Shown: positions 21,535 to 35,574 of the stretch, piece by piece
How positions within the stretch are numbered: position 1 is the first letter of the stretch
Layout of the letters: each line of letters begins with the position of its first letter
DNA from: Janthinobacterium sp. J1-1
Lineage (GTDB): Bacteria; Pseudomonadota; Gammaproteobacteria; Burkholderiales; Burkholderiaceae_D
Direction: 5' to 3'
NCBI RefSeq assembly: GCF_030944405.1
Contig: NZ_CP132339.1
Span: forward strand, 4,340,001 to 4,404,000
Length of the DNA: 64,000 nucleotides
Position numbers and translations under genes: made by a program
The notes under the pieces: generated by a model
Databases searched by the model: none
Told to the model about the DNA's origin: nothing
What the model saw: only the letters and a program-made list of their open reading frames with translations

Positions 21535-21555
21535 ACAAATATAACGATTTAAATG
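21535..21555. promoter_or_regulatory. Weak relative of the AT-rich motif upstream of the frameshifted kinase
   Basis: ACAAATATAACGATTTAAAT resembles the motif copies at 10821, 23337 and 29428 but has several mismatches. It lies in the AT-rich gap about 70 bp upstream of the kinase start at 21464. Low confidence. Confidence 0.2.
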
Positions 21556-21589
21556 AATATGTGGTTTTTTTACGCGACACTGCCGTGTG

Positions 21590-23263
21590 TCAATCCGCTT
21601 CGGCTTGCCGGTATCCCGCCGCACCGGGAAGCCGCAGGGAAAAGGTGGAGCCGTGGCCGGGGGCGGAGTCCAGCCTGAGCGCGCCGCCCATCAGCGCCGC
21701 CAGGTGCGAGGCGATCGACAGCCCCAGGCCGGCGCCTGCGCGGGCGCGGTTCGGCGCGTCGTCGGCCTGGGAGAACTTGTCGAAAATCCCTGCCTGCAGC
21801 GCCGGCGCGATGCCGGGGCCACTGTCGGCTACCTCGAAGGTCCAGCCTTGGGCATCGGCGGCCACCCGCAGCGTGACATGGCCGGCGCGGGTGCAGCCGA
21901 CCGCATTGTCGAGCAGGATGTCGAGCACGCGCACCAGCTTGGCGCGGTCGGCATGCAGCGGCGGCAGGCCCTCGCGCAGTTCCAGTTCCAGCGCCAGGCC
22001 CTTGCTCCTGGCCTGCGCGCGATGCGGCGCCAGCGCCTGTTCCAGCATCGGTGCCAGCGCCACCGCGGCGCTGGCCACGCGCAGCTGGCCCGATTCGAGC
22101 GCGCTCAGCTCGAGCACCGCCTCGATCATGGTCAGCAGCCGGCGGCCGCTGTCGCGCACCGCCTGCGCGAATTCCACATGCAGCGGCTGCTGCAGTTCGT
22201 CGAGCAGCAGCTCCGAAAACCCCATGATGCCGTTCAAGGGGGTGCGCAGTTCATGCGACATGTTCGACAGAAAGCGGGACTTGGCCTGGTTGGCGGCGAT
22301 GGCGCGCTTGCGGCTGGCGATCAGGCGGCCGACCAGCACAAGCAGCGCGCCGCAAAACAGCATGATGGCGGCCGTGCTGACGCCAGCGAGCAGCAGCGAC
22401 TGGTTGCGCCGCGAGACATACTCGGCCAGCACCGCATCGCTGTCCAGCCCGACAAGCATGTACAGCGGATAGCCGGCCAGCTTTTCAAAAGCGTAGTAGC
22501 GCAGCACGCCGTCGACCGGGCTGCGTTCGATGAAGGTGCCGCGGTCGCGCCCCTGCATCTGCGCGAACAGGGCGCTGGCGCCGAGATACTGGCCGACCGA
22601 ATCGATGCCGCCGACACGCCGCGCGCGCACCACGCCGTCGGTGCCGATCATGGTGATCGAGCTGCGCTCGCCCAGGTCGACCTCGTCGTACAGGCGGGTG
22701 AAATAATAAGGGTCCATCGACACCACCACCACGCCCTTGAAGGCGCCATCGGCATCGTTGATGCGGCGCGTCATCTGGATCGACCATTTTTTCGAGACCC
22801 GCCCCAGCACCGGCTTGCTGATAAAGAGCCCGCCGGTATCGCGTTGCATGTGCACCCGGATATGTTCGCGGTCGCTCAGGTTGGTCGGCTTGAATGGCTG
22901 GCTCGACAGCACGGTGTCGCCATGCGCATCGACGATGGTAAACAGATTGTAGAGATTGCCCGGGTTCAGGCCGTTCCTCAAGTCCTCGCGGATATCGAGC
23001 GCGCGCCCCATCGCGTTGTAGCGGTAGCGCAGGTAAGTGACGGCCTGGTCGGCCGCTTCGATCGTGCGCACCGCGTGTTCGTCGAACACGCGCGCCATGC
23101 TGCGCGCATCGCGCTGCGCGTCGGCAATGGCGCCGGCCCGCGCCTCGCGCAGCTGCCACCAGGTGGCAGTCCAGATGCCGGCCGTCAGCAGTACCACGAA
23201 CACGCACAGCAGCGCGCGCGCATCGATGCGTTCCCAAGCCCGGCCCTTGCTGTCAGCAGACAT
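21590..23263 (-). CDS. Membrane sensor histidine kinase (dCache-HisKA-HATPase)
   Basis: 557 aa from the ATG at 23263, which has AGGAG 6 bases upstream; a longer in-frame start at 23371 would run through the divergent promoter region. TM1 ([19 protein letters not shown]) and TM2 (near 310-330) flank a periplasmic dCache-type sensor with a typical [22 protein letters not shown] stretch, here cited only as the second-lobe signature. The phospho-His is in [12 protein letters not shown] near 335; the ATPase has DSGPGIAP and GAGLGLSIA. No receiver or HPt is attached, so it may pass phosphate to the divergently encoded HD-GYP receiver next door (inference). Confidence 0.88.
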   Translation of the reverse strand: MSADSKGRAWERIDARALLCVFVVLLTAGIWTATWWQLREARAGAIADAQRDARSMARVFDEHAVRTIEAADQAVTYLRYRYNAMGRALDIREDLRNGLNPGNLYNLFTIVDAHGDTVLSSQPFKPTNLSDREHIRVHMQRDTGGLFISKPVLGRVSKKWSIQMTRRINDADGAFKGVVVVSMDPYYFTRLYDEVDLGERSSITMIGTDGVVRARRVGGIDSVGQYLGASALFAQMQGRDRGTFIERSPVDGVLRYYAFEKLAGYPLYMLVGLDSDAVLAEYVSRRNQSLLLAGVSTAAIMLFCGALLVLVGRLIASRKRAIAANQAKSRFLSNMSHELRTPLNGIMGFSELLLDELQQPLHVEFAQAVRDSGRRLLTMIEAVLELSALESGQLRVASAAVALAPMLEQALAPHRAQARSKGLALELELREGLPPLHADRAKLVRVLDILLDNAVGCTRAGHVTLRVAADAQGWTFEVADSGPGIAPALQAGIFDKFSQADDAPNRARAGAGLGLSIASHLAALMGGALRLDSAPGHGSTFSLRLPGAAGYRQAEAD

Positions 23264-23336
23264 GGCGACTCCTGATATGTCAGTGTGTAAAACACGAGTA
23301 TAACCACTAAACAAATAAAAGAAATAAATTAAATCC

Positions 23337-23357
23337 AATAAATAATTCAATTTATTC
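23337..23357. promoter_or_regulatory. AT-rich palindromic motif (copy 2) between kinase and HD-GYP/MCP gene
   Basis: AATAAAT-AATTCA-ATTTATT is an inverted repeat with 7-bp arms. It shares the core AAATAATTCAATT with copy 1 and sits in the divergent intergenic region, 44 bp before the start at 23401. A TTGACA hexamer follows at 23365-23370. Confidence 0.4.
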
Positions 23358-23400
23358 GTTATAATTGACAAAAAATGACATGATATTTCTTGGGGGGAAT

Positions 23401-26109
23401 ATGAAGGTACTGCTGGTGGACGATGATCAGATGAATCTGAGCCTGTTCTCGCACATGTTGAAGAAAGTGCCCGACGTGAAGGCCGTGGCCATGAGCGAGC
23501 CCCTGCAGGCGCTGGCCTGGTGCGGCGCGAACCGGCCGGACCTGGTGCTGGTCGACTACATGATGCCCGTGATGGACGGGCTGCAATTTCTCGCCGCGCT
23601 GCAGGCCGCTTTCCCCGCCGATCCGGTCGCCGTGATCATGATCACGGCCGCCAGCGACAGGGAGGTGCGCCACCGCGCGCTGCAGATGGGCGCCAATGAT
23701 TTCCTGACCAAGCCGGTCGACAATATCGAATTTCAGGCGCGCGTGGGCAACCTGCTTGCGCTGCGCTCGGCCCAGCGCGAGCTGAAAGAACGCGCCGAGA
23801 CGCTCGAAGAGGCGGTGGCCCAGGCCACGCGCACCATCGCGGCCGGTGAGCTCGAAGCGATCCATCGCCTGTCGCGCATGGCCGAGTACCGCGATCCGGA
23901 GACCGGCAGCCATCTGCTGCGCATGGCCTGCTATGCCCGGCTGCTGGCGGCCAGCCTGGGGCTGGACCTGCGTGAGCAGGAACTGATCTATGCGGCCGCG
24001 CCGATGCACGATATCGGCAAGATCGGCATTCCCGACCATATCCTGCTCAAGCCGGGCCCGTTGGATGGCGCCGAGATGGCCGTCATGCGCACGCATTCGC
24101 AGATCGGCGCCACCATCCTGCACGGCAGCGCCTCGCCGCTGCTGCGGGCGGCCGAGCTGATCGCGCTGCATCACCACGAACGCTATGACGGCAGCGGCTA
24201 TCCGTTTGGGCTGGCCGGCCGGAATATCGCCCTGTATGGGCGTATCGTCGCCGTGGCCGATGTGTTCGACGCGCTCACCTCGGAGCGCCCCTACAAGCCG
24301 GCCTGGGACTGCGAACGTGCTTTTTCCTATTTGCAAGAGGGTGCTGGCAGCCATTTCGACCCGGCCTGTGTGGAGGCGTTCCTGCGCCAGCGCGAGGCGG
24401 TGCTGGCCATCCATGACATGTACCGCGACAGCTTGCCTTGCTTACCGCGGCCGGGTTTTTATCTTATTTATCAAGGAGGTATCATGAAATGGTTTGAGAA
24501 TATGAAAATCGCCGGAAAACTGGCCCTGTCGTTCGGCGTCGTGCTGCTGCTGGCGGCGGCGATGGGCGCGTTTGCCCTGCTGTCGATGTCGCGCATGGAC
24601 GATGCGTCCGATGAACTGTCGAAGAACTGGCTGCCCAGCGTCGAGGCGGCGATGCAGATGCGCATCGAACTGGGCGAGGCGCGGCGCTGGGAACTGGCCC
24701 ACCTGCTCAGTACCGACGCTGCCAGGATGAGCGACTACGAGGCGCGCGATGCGCGCACGCTCGATGCGCTCAGGAAGGTCCAGGCGCGCTATGCGACGCT
24801 GGTCTCGAGTCCGCAGGAAGACGCGCTGTACAAGTCCATCGTGTCGCTGTCGGCGCAGTTCATCGAGGAGCATGGGCGCATCATCGCTCTGTCGCGCGCC
24901 ATGAAAAAGGACGAGGGGCGCGCGCTGACGCTGGCCAAATCGGCGGCGCTGATGGTGCAGCTGAGCGAGCGCATCAATGAGCTGGTGGCGCTCAACGTGG
25001 CCGGCGGCGAAAAGGCTGGCGTCACCGCCAACGATACCTACCTGCAGGTGCGCCTGTGGACTGGCGTGCTGCTGGCGGTCTCGCTGGCATTGGGCGTGAC
25101 GGTGGCGATCATCCTGGCGCGCGGCGTGGCCGGCCCGCTGGCGCAGGCGGTCGGCGTGGCGCGGCGGGTCGCCGCCGGCGACCTGGGCGCGCGCATCGAC
25201 GTGCGTTCGAACGACGAGAGCGGACAACTGATGCAGGCCCTGCGCGACATGAACGCCAGCCTGCACTCCCTGGTGGGGCAGGTGCGCGGCGGCAGCGACG
25301 CGATCGCCACCACCTCGGCGCAGATCGCGGCCGGCAACCAGGACCTGTCCTCGCGCACCGAGCAGCAGGCCGGCTCGCTCGAGGAAACCGCCTCGTCGAT
25401 GGAGGAGCTGACGGCCACCGTGCGCCAGAACGCGGACAATGCGCGCCAGGCCGATACGCTGGCCAAGGCGGCGTCGGAACTGGCCGTGCGTGGCGGGGCG
25501 GTGGTGCGCGAAGTGGTCGGCACCATGGCGGCGATCAATGCCTCGTCGCGCCAGATCGCCGAGATCATCTCGGTGATCGACGGCATCGCTTTCCAGACCA
25601 ATATCCTGGCGCTCAACGCCGCCGTCGAAGCGGCGCGCGCCGGCGAGCAGGGCCGCGGCTTCGCGGTGGTGGACACCGAGGTGCGCAACCTGGCGCACCG
25701 TTCGGCGGTTGCGGCGAAAGACATCAAGCAGCTGATCGATACCTCGGTGGGGCAGGTTGCCGCCGGCTCGACGCAGGTGCAGCAGGCCGGTACGGCGATG
25801 GATGACATCGTTGGCGGCATCACCCGCGTCACCGACATCATGGGCGAGATCAGTGCGGCCAGCCGCGAACAGACGCTGGGCATCGAGCAGATCAATGAAG
25901 CCGTGGCGCAGATGGACCAGGTGACGCAGCAGAACGCGGCGCTGGTGGAGCAGGCGGCGGCCGCCGCCGAGTCGATGCAGGAGCAGGCGCGTTCGCTGAG
26001 CGAGCTGGTTGGCACGTTCCGCCTGGAACCGCAGGACGCCGGGGTGCCCGTCCATGCCGCGCGGCCCGCGCCGCGCGCCGCCGGGCGCGCGCTGCTGGCC
26101 GCGGCCTGA
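23401..26109 (+). CDS. In-frame fusion: receiver-HD-GYP response regulator joined to a methyl-accepting chemotaxis protein
   Basis: One uninterrupted 902-aa frame. Residues 1-350 are a complete response regulator: Asp52 in [11 protein letters not shown], Lys in LTKPVD, HDIGK near 203, [12 protein letters not shown] near 260-266. After a linker of about 15 residues (ending FYLIYQGGI), residue 362 is a Met that begins a complete chemoreceptor: TM1 near 371-394, a four-helix-type ligand region, TM2 near 553-575, HAMP, and the MA domain with the [15 protein letters not shown] tip. No stop codon separates them, yet a strong Shine-Dalgarno precedes the inner Met. Either a bifunctional fusion or two genes whose stop was lost; the receptor can probably be made independently from 24484. 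Confidence 0.8.
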   Translation: MKVLLVDDDQMNLSLFSHMLKKVPDVKAVAMSEPLQALAWCGANRPDLVLVDYMMPVMDGLQFLAALQAAFPADPVAVIMITAASDREVRHRALQMGANDFLTKPVDNIEFQARVGNLLALRSAQRELKERAETLEEAVAQATRTIAAGELEAIHRLSRMAEYRDPETGSHLLRMACYARLLAASLGLDLREQELIYAAAPMHDIGKIGIPDHILLKPGPLDGAEMAVMRTHSQIGATILHGSASPLLRAAELIALHHHERYDGSGYPFGLAGRNIALYGRIVAVADVFDALTSERPYKPAWDCERAFSYLQEGAGSHFDPACVEAFLRQREAVLAIHDMYRDSLPCLPRPGFYLIYQGGIMKWFENMKIAGKLALSFGVVLLLAAAMGAFALLSMSRMDDASDELSKNWLPSVEAAMQMRIELGEARRWELAHLLSTDAARMSDYEARDARTLDALRKVQARYATLVSSPQEDALYKSIVSLSAQFIEEHGRIIALSRAMKKDEGRALTLAKSAALMVQLSERINELVALNVAGGEKAGVTANDTYLQVRLWTGVLLAVSLALGVTVAIILARGVAGPLAQAVGVARRVAAGDLGARIDVRSNDESGQLMQALRDMNASLHSLVGQVRGGSDAIATTSAQIAAGNQDLSSRTEQQAGSLEETASSMEELTATVRQNADNARQADTLAKAASELAVRGGAVVREVVGTMAAINASSRQIAEIISVIDGIAFQTNILALNAAVEAARAGEQGRGFAVVDTEVRNLAHRSAVAAKDIKQLIDTSVGQVAAGSTQVQQAGTAMDDIVGGITRVTDIMGEISAASREQTLGIEQINEAVAQMDQVTQQNAALVEQAAAAAESMQEQARSLSELVGTFRLEPQDAGVPVHAARPAPRAAGRALLAAA
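24473..24480 (+). promoter_or_regulatory. Strong internal ribosome binding site before the chemoreceptor Met
   Basis: AAGGAGGT, a full anti-Shine-Dalgarno match, is followed by ATC and the ATG at 24484. It lies inside the open frame of the HD-GYP part and suggests separate initiation of the MCP part (541 aa, 24484-26109). Confidence 0.8.
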
Positions 26110-26120
26110 AGTTCGTATTT

Positions 26121-28340
26121 CTAGAGGCGCGCCAGCCAGCGGTTGACGACCGCGTTGAGCTGGGCCGCGCTGAACGGCTTGGACAGGTAATCGTCCATGC
26201 CGGCCTGTTCGCATTGCAGGCGGTCGTCGTCGGTGGCGCCGGCCGTGAGGGCCACTACCGGGGTGCGCGGCAGCGCCAGGCGCGCCTCTTTCTCGCGCAG
26301 CGCGCGGCAAGCCTGGTAGCCGTCCATGACCGGCATCATGCAGTCCATCAGTACGACGTCATAGCGCTCGCGCGCCAGCGCGGCCAGCGCCAGTTCGCCG
26401 TTTTCCGCGATATCGATCCGGTGGCCGTGCCGGCGCAATTGCAGCGAGACCAGCTGGCGGTTCATGTCGGTATCGTCGACCAGCAGGATGCGTGCCGGCG
26501 CATCGGCCTGTGCGGGGGGCGATAAAAGTGGGCGGGCCGGCGCCGCGAGCGCATCGGCATCGGGCATGGCGTCTGGCGCCAGCACGCTGACGCAGACGAT
26601 GCGAAAGGTGAAGCGCGCGCCAGCGCCGGGCATGCTGCTGCAATCGATGGTGCCGCCCATCAGTCCGACCAGGTGTTTGCAGATGGACAGTCCCAGCCCG
26701 GTGCCGCCGTACACGCCGCTGATGCCCTGGTCGCCTTGTGAAAACGGCAGGAACAGGCGCTCGCGCTGTTGCGGCGTGATGCCGATGCCGCTGTCCTGCA
26801 CCGCGAAGTCGAGGCAGGGCCGGCCGTCTTCCAGCGCCGGCGCCAACGATACCGTCACCTGGCCGGCGGCGGTGAACTTGACGGCGTTGCTGACCAGGTT
26901 GCCCAGCACCTGGGCAATGCGCGCGCGGTCGGAACAGGACAGCGGCGCCAGCGCCGGGTCGATCTCGGCGCGAATCACGACACCCTTCCTGGCCGCCTGC
27001 GCCTGGTGCAGCGCGATCACGTCGGCGACCAGTGCGCGCGGATTGAACCAGTTCGCTTCGATCGCCATCTGGCCTGCCTCGACCTTGGACAGGTCGAGAA
27101 TATCGTTCAGGATATGCATCAGGTCGTCCACCCCGGCGCTGACATGGCCCGCGTACTTGCGCTGGTCCTCGTCGAGCCGTGTCTCGAGCAGCAGTTCGGC
27201 CATGCCGGCGATACCGCTCATCGGCGTGCGTATCTCATGGCTCATCAGGGCCAGGAAGCGCGACTTGGCGGCATTGGCCTCTTCGGCCGCCGCCTTCAGC
27301 GCCAGCGCCAGCGCCGTGTCCCGCTCCTGCCGGCGCAGCAGCGACGCCATCAGCCACAGCACCACCGACAGCGCGGCCAGGTTCAGCAGCGCCGCGCCGC
27401 CCATCGCGCGCAGCATGCGCCGCCAGTCGGCCAGGAAGACCTTTTCGGTGACGGTCACGTTGACCACCAGAGGATAGCCCCGCACCAGCCGCGCCGCGCC
27501 CAGGCGGTGCACGGGCTTGCCGCCTTCTGCGGCGCGCGGGGAGCTGGTCTCCAGCACGCCGTGCCCCGCGCCCTGGTCGATGATGCGGCGCGTGGTGCCG
27601 CCCAGGTTCTGGCGGCCCATCTGCTGCGGCGCCTCGGGCCACCGCGCCAGCAGCGTGTAGTCGCTACGGTACAGTGAAAAGGCGGCGGCCTCGCCGATGC
27701 TGGTGCGCCGGAAAAAATCACTGAAGAAATCGCAGGAGAGGCCGACCAGCACCACGCCGAGGAATTGCCCCTGTGCGCCGTCGATGCGCCGGCTCAGGTA
27801 AAACGTCCATTTGCCGTTGACCTTGTTCTGCACCGGCGCGCTGACATACGGTGCGGCGCCGGGGTGGTCGCGGTGATAGGCAAAGTAGTCGCGCTCGGCC
27901 AGGGTGATGGCCGGCGTGGGGTAGGCGCGCGTAAAGGCGATCAGCGCGCCGTCGGCGCCGATGATGCTGGCGACGTCGATCTGCGGCACGCCGCCGATCT
28001 TGTGGCGCAGCATCTGGTGTGCTTGCAGGGTGGCAAAGGTGGTGCGCAGGGGCGATGCGCCCGCCGGCGTGCCGTCGGCCACTTCCCTGGCCACGCTGTC
28101 GAGCACCAGGCTGGCCGCCGTCATGCTCTGCGAGGTATTTTCAGCCAGCAGCAGCGACAGATTGCCCAGGTCCTGGCGCCAGTCGTCGATGGCTTCCTTT
28201 CGCAAGATCCAGGCCGAGGCCACGCTGCGCAGGGCCAGCGCGCTGATCAGCACGGCGCCGATCAGCATCAGCGTGGTGCGCGGGCGATAGCGGCCGGCCA
28301 GGCGATGCAGCAGCGGGCGGACGCCGCCCTCCAACCTCAT
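26121..28340 (-). CDS. Membrane hybrid sensor histidine kinase (dCache-HisKA-HATPase-REC)
   Basis: 739 aa; the ATG at 28340 overlaps the HPt gene stop as ATGA. TM1 is [21 protein letters not shown]; the periplasmic region has a dCache-like [20 protein letters not shown] signature; TM2 is near residue 315-335. The phospho-His is in [13 protein letters not shown] near 365, the ATPase has [11 protein letters not shown], and the C-terminal receiver has [12 protein letters not shown] and LSKPFS. It lacks its own HPt domain, which the adjacent small gene supplies. Convergent with the chemoreceptor fusion. Confidence 0.92.
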   Translation of the reverse strand: MRLEGGVRPLLHRLAGRYRPRTTLMLIGAVLISALALRSVASAWILRKEAIDDWRQDLGNLSLLLAENTSQSMTAASLVLDSVAREVADGTPAGASPLRTTFATLQAHQMLRHKIGGVPQIDVASIIGADGALIAFTRAYPTPAITLAERDYFAYHRDHPGAAPYVSAPVQNKVNGKWTFYLSRRIDGAQGQFLGVVLVGLSCDFFSDFFRRTSIGEAAAFSLYRSDYTLLARWPEAPQQMGRQNLGGTTRRIIDQGAGHGVLETSSPRAAEGGKPVHRLGAARLVRGYPLVVNVTVTEKVFLADWRRMLRAMGGAALLNLAALSVVLWLMASLLRRQERDTALALALKAAAEEANAAKSRFLALMSHEIRTPMSGIAGMAELLLETRLDEDQRKYAGHVSAGVDDLMHILNDILDLSKVEAGQMAIEANWFNPRALVADVIALHQAQAARKGVVIRAEIDPALAPLSCSDRARIAQVLGNLVSNAVKFTAAGQVTVSLAPALEDGRPCLDFAVQDSGIGITPQQRERLFLPFSQGDQGISGVYGGTGLGLSICKHLVGLMGGTIDCSSMPGAGARFTFRIVCVSVLAPDAMPDADALAAPARPLLSPPAQADAPARILLVDDTDMNRQLVSLQLRRHGHRIDIAENGELALAALARERYDVVLMDCMMPVMDGYQACRALREKEARLALPRTPVVALTAGATDDDRLQCEQAGMDDYLSKPFSAAQLNAVVNRWLARL

Positions 28341-28702
28341 CGGACAGCGCCGCCATGGCCGGCGATGCTGTGCCGCACTTCCTCGCATGTCAGCGCGAAC
28401 AGTTGCGCCACGCGCTGCAGCGCGGCTGCGCCGGGCAGCTCACCGCGGCGCGCCTGCCGTTCCAGTTCGGCCAGCAGCGTGCTGATCTCGTGTGCGCCCA
28501 GCAGCACGGTGGTGCCGCGCAGCGTGTGGCAGGCATGGACGACGGGCGCCAGCGCCCCGGCGCCGCAGGCCTGGTCCAGGCGCGCCAGCAGGGCCGGGGC
28601 CGTATCGAGAAAAGTCAGGGACAGGCTGTGGAACAGTTCCTGGTCGCCGCCGGTGGCTGCCAGCAGCACCAGCGGGTCGATCATCCGGTAGAGTTTGCTC
28701 AT
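28337..28702 (-). CDS. Stand-alone HPt phosphotransfer protein
   Basis: 121 aa, a single four-helix HPt domain. The HACHTLRG motif gives His59 as the phosphorylation site, followed by the TTVLLGA helix end usual in the family. Its stop overlaps the start of the hybrid kinase, which has HisKA and a receiver but no HPt, so it is the likely shuttle from that kinase to the response regulator encoded 45 bp upstream. Confidence 0.88.
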   Translation of the reverse strand: MSKLYRMIDPLVLLAATGGDQELFHSLSLTFLDTAPALLARLDQACGAGALAPVVHACHTLRGTTVLLGAHEISTLLAELERQARRGELPGAAALQRVAQLFALTCEEVRHSIAGHGGAVR

Positions 28703-28747
28703 GGCGCGCTTTGCGGAAAAAGGGGCGGCGAAAGAGTGAAAGGGCGT

Positions 28748-29362
28748 TCAGCTGTTGCCTGATGCGCGCCGGGCATGGTCTGCGCAGCAGGCGCGCAAAT
28801 AGCCGCGCAGCTCGTCATAATTGACCGGTTTGGAAAAGAACACGACCCCGGGCGGTACGCCGCCGCGTTCGGCCAGGTCTTCCGTCGACAGGCTCGACAG
28901 CATGGCGATATGCATGTCGGCCAGTTGCGGATCGGCCATGATCGTGCGGATCACTTCGTAGCCATCCATGCCTTCCATGACAATGTCGGCCAGCAGGATG
29001 TCGGGCTTGTGGCGCGCGATCTCGATCAGCGCCTGGTAGCCGTTCTCGCAGAAGCGCAGGTCGGCCCGCAGGGCCCAGGAACTGATCTGCTTGTCATACA
29101 GGGCACGCTGCAGCGGAATGTCTTCGATCACCAGGATGGACACCGGCGTTCCTTCGGCCGGGCGCATGCGCCCGGCGCGCGTTTCCTGGCCGGTGGCGCC
29201 GCCCTTGTAGGCCTGCACGGCCGCCAGGGGAATGCGGCGGTGGCCACCCTTGGTTTTCCAGGCTTCGATCACGCCCGCCTCAACCAGTTGTTGCACCGAG
29301 GTAACCGAAATACCGAGGATTTCGGCGGCTCTTTGGGTGGTGCAGACTTCAGCGCTTTGCAT
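28748..29362 (-). CDS. Response regulator with N-terminal excisionase/MerR-like HTH and C-terminal receiver
   Basis: 204 aa. Residues 8-45 form a helix-turn-helix of the excisionase/MerR type (TTQRAAEILGISVTSVQQLV, then a KTKGGHRRIP wing). Residues 74-195 are a receiver with ED at 80-81, Asp126 in LLADIVMEGMDG, and Lys in FFSKPVN. The order is the reverse of most DNA-binding response regulators, whose receiver is N-terminal. It heads a three-gene operon with the HPt protein and hybrid kinase, so a complete phosphorelay is encoded. The motif copy 66 bp upstream could be its own operator (inference). Confidence 0.87.
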   Translation of the reverse strand: MQSAEVCTTQRAAEILGISVTSVQQLVEAGVIEAWKTKGGHRRIPLAAVQAYKGGATGQETRAGRMRPAEGTPVSILVIEDIPLQRALYDKQISSWALRADLRFCENGYQALIEIARHKPDILLADIVMEGMDGYEVIRTIMADPQLADMHIAMLSSLSTEDLAERGGVPPGVVFFSKPVNYDELRGYLRACCADHARRASGNS

Positions 29363-29427
29363 GGACGGAGAGAAAATGGCGATTTAAAACCCCATCATAC
29401 AGATATGCAATAAGAAAATCAAATTCA

Positions 29428-29447
29428 ACAAATAATGCAATTTAATG
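29428..29447. promoter_or_regulatory. AT-rich motif (copy 3) upstream of the HTH-receiver operon
   Basis: ACAAATAATGCAATTTAATG shares the AAATAATxCAATT core with copies at 10821 and 23337. It lies 66 bp upstream of the gene starting at 29362, in a short AT-rich gap between two minus-strand genes. Confidence 0.35.
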
Positions 29448-29509
29448 GAAGGTGCGGAGGCGACACCTGGTCCGCCGGCGTGACACCAGCTTGCGCGGCG
29501 CGGGCATGG

Positions 29510-31135
29510 TCAGGTCGCGATACCGTACTTGTGCTGCGTCGCCACGTATTGCTGCCTCAGCGATTCGAGCTTCGGATGCTTGGGATCGATCTTGCGGATC
29601 ACCTGCAATTGCTCCTGCAGCTGTTCCGCCAGCACCGGTTCCCAGCCCAGCATGTTCAGCTGGCGCAGGATCGCTTCCACCGAGGCGAACAGCACCGGCA
29701 TATTGCCCGGCGTGCGGCGCAGGGCCTGGCGCAGCATGAAGACGGCGCCCTTGAACTCGCCGCTTTCGGTCTTGCCGGCGGCGTCTTCCAGCAGTTCCTG
29801 CACCTGGTTCTTGATCTGCTGGCCCAGGCCCTTGGCCAGGTCGTGGCGGCCGGCCTTTTCAAACACGTCCACCGCCTGTTCCATGCTGACGTCGCTGTCG
29901 GCTTCGTTGACCATCTTCATCATGACTTCCGAGGCGGCGTCGTCGAGATTGTTTTTTAGACAGCTTTGCACCAGGCCCACCTTCAGCTGGGTCGACAGGC
30001 CCTGCGCCATGTTGGCGGCGTTGGCGGCCTGCTGCAGTTCACTGGCGGCGCCCAGGTCGTTGCCGGCCAGTTCATGCAGCATGGCGGCCGAGATGGCGCG
30101 GCAGGCCTCGACATTGGCGCCGCCGCGCAGCGAGCGTTCCATGTCGCGCAGCACGCCGCTGGCCTGCGGGCCATCGCCCTTTTTCACCAACGTTTTCACC
30201 AGGTTGACATGGTCTTCCGGGTCGCGGAATTCCGAATATTTGGCCTTGATCACCACCTGCTTGTAGGCCCGTTCGGCCGCGCCGATATCGCCCGACTCGA
30301 ACGCCATGCCGCCCAGGCGGCGCAGGCGGCGCACCACGTGCGGGGAGATCGTCACCGCGTCCTCGAGGATTTTCTTGGCCTGCAGCGGCTGGCCCATCGC
30401 CTCGTGGTTTTGCGCCAGCAGGTCGTAGGCGGCCATGAAGCGGGGGTTCTGCTCGACCAGCACGCCCAGCGCCGCTTCCACTTCCTCGTGGCGCTGCTGC
30501 GCGAACAGGGTGCGCGCCAGGCCCAGGTGGACCCAGGCCATGGGCCGCGTGGCCAGCATGTCGGCATAGATCTGCTCCGCCTCTTTCCACTCGCCCAGCG
30601 ACAGCTGCAGCTCGGCGCGCAGGCGCACGAAATCCGCAGCCAGGCGCGGATGCTTCGCTTCGGCCGCCAGGCAGGCCTTGACGGCGCCATGCAGGTCGCC
30701 CTTGTCCATCAGCTGGTAGGCGGGCAGGAAGAGGGCGCGCCGTTCGATGGCGCGCGCGATGCGCCCGCTCAGCACATCGACCGTAAACGGCTTCAATATG
30801 TAGTCGGACGGCGTCAGTTCGGCCGCGCTGACCACCTTGCTGTGGACGGCCTCGGAGGTCAGCATGATGAAGATGGTCCAGGGCTTGACCAACTGGTGGT
30901 GGCGCAGGTCTTCCAGCAGTTGCTGGCCGTCCTGGCCGTCCGAGCCACTACCAAGATCGTATTCACACAGGATGATATCGAAGGATTTATTGGTCAGCAG
31001 GCGGATCGCGGTGCCGGAATTGACCGCGTATTCGACCTTGCTGATGGCCGCCTGGTTCAGCATATTATGCAAATTGCCGCGCATGCTGGGGTTGGGGTCG
31101 ACAATGAGGACAGATAAGTTGCTATTTTCTGGCAT
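29510..31135 (-). CDS. Receiver-TPR protein (atypical response regulator)
   Basis: 541 aa. The N-terminal receiver-like domain (about 1-130) has VDP in place of the acidic pair and IILCEYDLG at the end of beta-3, which puts Glu58 where the phospho-acceptor Asp normally is; the conserved Lys in ILKPF is kept. Residues 150-480 are helical repeats of TPR type (AWVHLGLARTLFAQQ and similar). There is no DNA-binding or enzymatic output, so it probably acts through protein contacts. Divergent from purL across about 285 bp. Function unknown. Confidence 0.8.
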   Translation of the reverse strand: MPENSNLSVLIVDPNPSMRGNLHNMLNQAAISKVEYAVNSGTAIRLLTNKSFDIILCEYDLGSGSDGQDGQQLLEDLRHHQLVKPWTIFIMLTSEAVHSKVVSAAELTPSDYILKPFTVDVLSGRIARAIERRALFLPAYQLMDKGDLHGAVKACLAAEAKHPRLAADFVRLRAELQLSLGEWKEAEQIYADMLATRPMAWVHLGLARTLFAQQRHEEVEAALGVLVEQNPRFMAAYDLLAQNHEAMGQPLQAKKILEDAVTISPHVVRRLRRLGGMAFESGDIGAAERAYKQVVIKAKYSEFRDPEDHVNLVKTLVKKGDGPQASGVLRDMERSLRGGANVEACRAISAAMLHELAGNDLGAASELQQAANAANMAQGLSTQLKVGLVQSCLKNNLDDAASEVMMKMVNEADSDVSMEQAVDVFEKAGRHDLAKGLGQQIKNQVQELLEDAAGKTESGEFKGAVFMLRQALRRTPGNMPVLFASVEAILRQLNMLGWEPVLAEQLQEQLQVIRKIDPKHPKLESLRQQYVATQHKYGIAT

Positions 31136-31324
31136 CGTTCAGCTCTCGTTGATCCGTCCGGCCGTCAGGGGCCGACTGCAGACAGGTGGTCGTGGCAACA
31201 GCGTTTTTATCAGCATACTGCAAAGCTGCGCACCGTGACCATTAACATAGCGTGTATCGGAACGCGCTGCGCGCCAGCACTGCATGCCAGCCAATTTCGG
31301 CTAAAAAGAGGGGGTAAAAACGGG

Positions 31325-31330
31325 TATAAT
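31325..31330 (+). promoter_or_regulatory. Probable -10 box of the purL promoter
   Basis: A consensus TATAAT preceded by GGG lies 90 bp upstream of the purL start, in the 284-bp gap between the receiver-TPR gene and purL. No convincing -35 hexamer was found at the right distance, and I see no recognisable PurR operator or riboswitch. Confidence 0.45.
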
Positions 31331-31419
31331 GCGCGCAAAGGAAATTTGCCACACCATGATCTTGTCTTGTCATACCTACCTTTAACCCGCAGCCACGCTG
31401 CATCAACCACCTTCCAACC

Positions 31420-35457
<4,038 letters not shown>

Positions 35458-35516
35458 TCTGGCCCTGATAGCGCGGCGCTTTGAGATTGAAGCGCCGCTG
35501 TTGGGGTAGGAATGAG

Positions 35517-35547
35517 AAAGCCGCTGTCGGGAGATAGCGGCTTTTTT
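35517..35547 (+). terminator. Rho-independent terminator after purL
   Basis: A 9-bp stem AAAGCCGCT/AGCGGCTTT with a 10-nt loop is followed by T residues. A second GC-rich hairpin lies just upstream near 35473-35500. It also faces the end of the convergent amj-like gene. Confidence 0.85.
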
Positions 35548-35574
35548 CGCCTTATTTACGGAGAAAATGGAAGG

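Noticed and set aside
24442..26310. 622-codon minus frame across the chemoreceptor
   Set aside because: Shadow of the MCP and of the following kinase; no coherent protein features.
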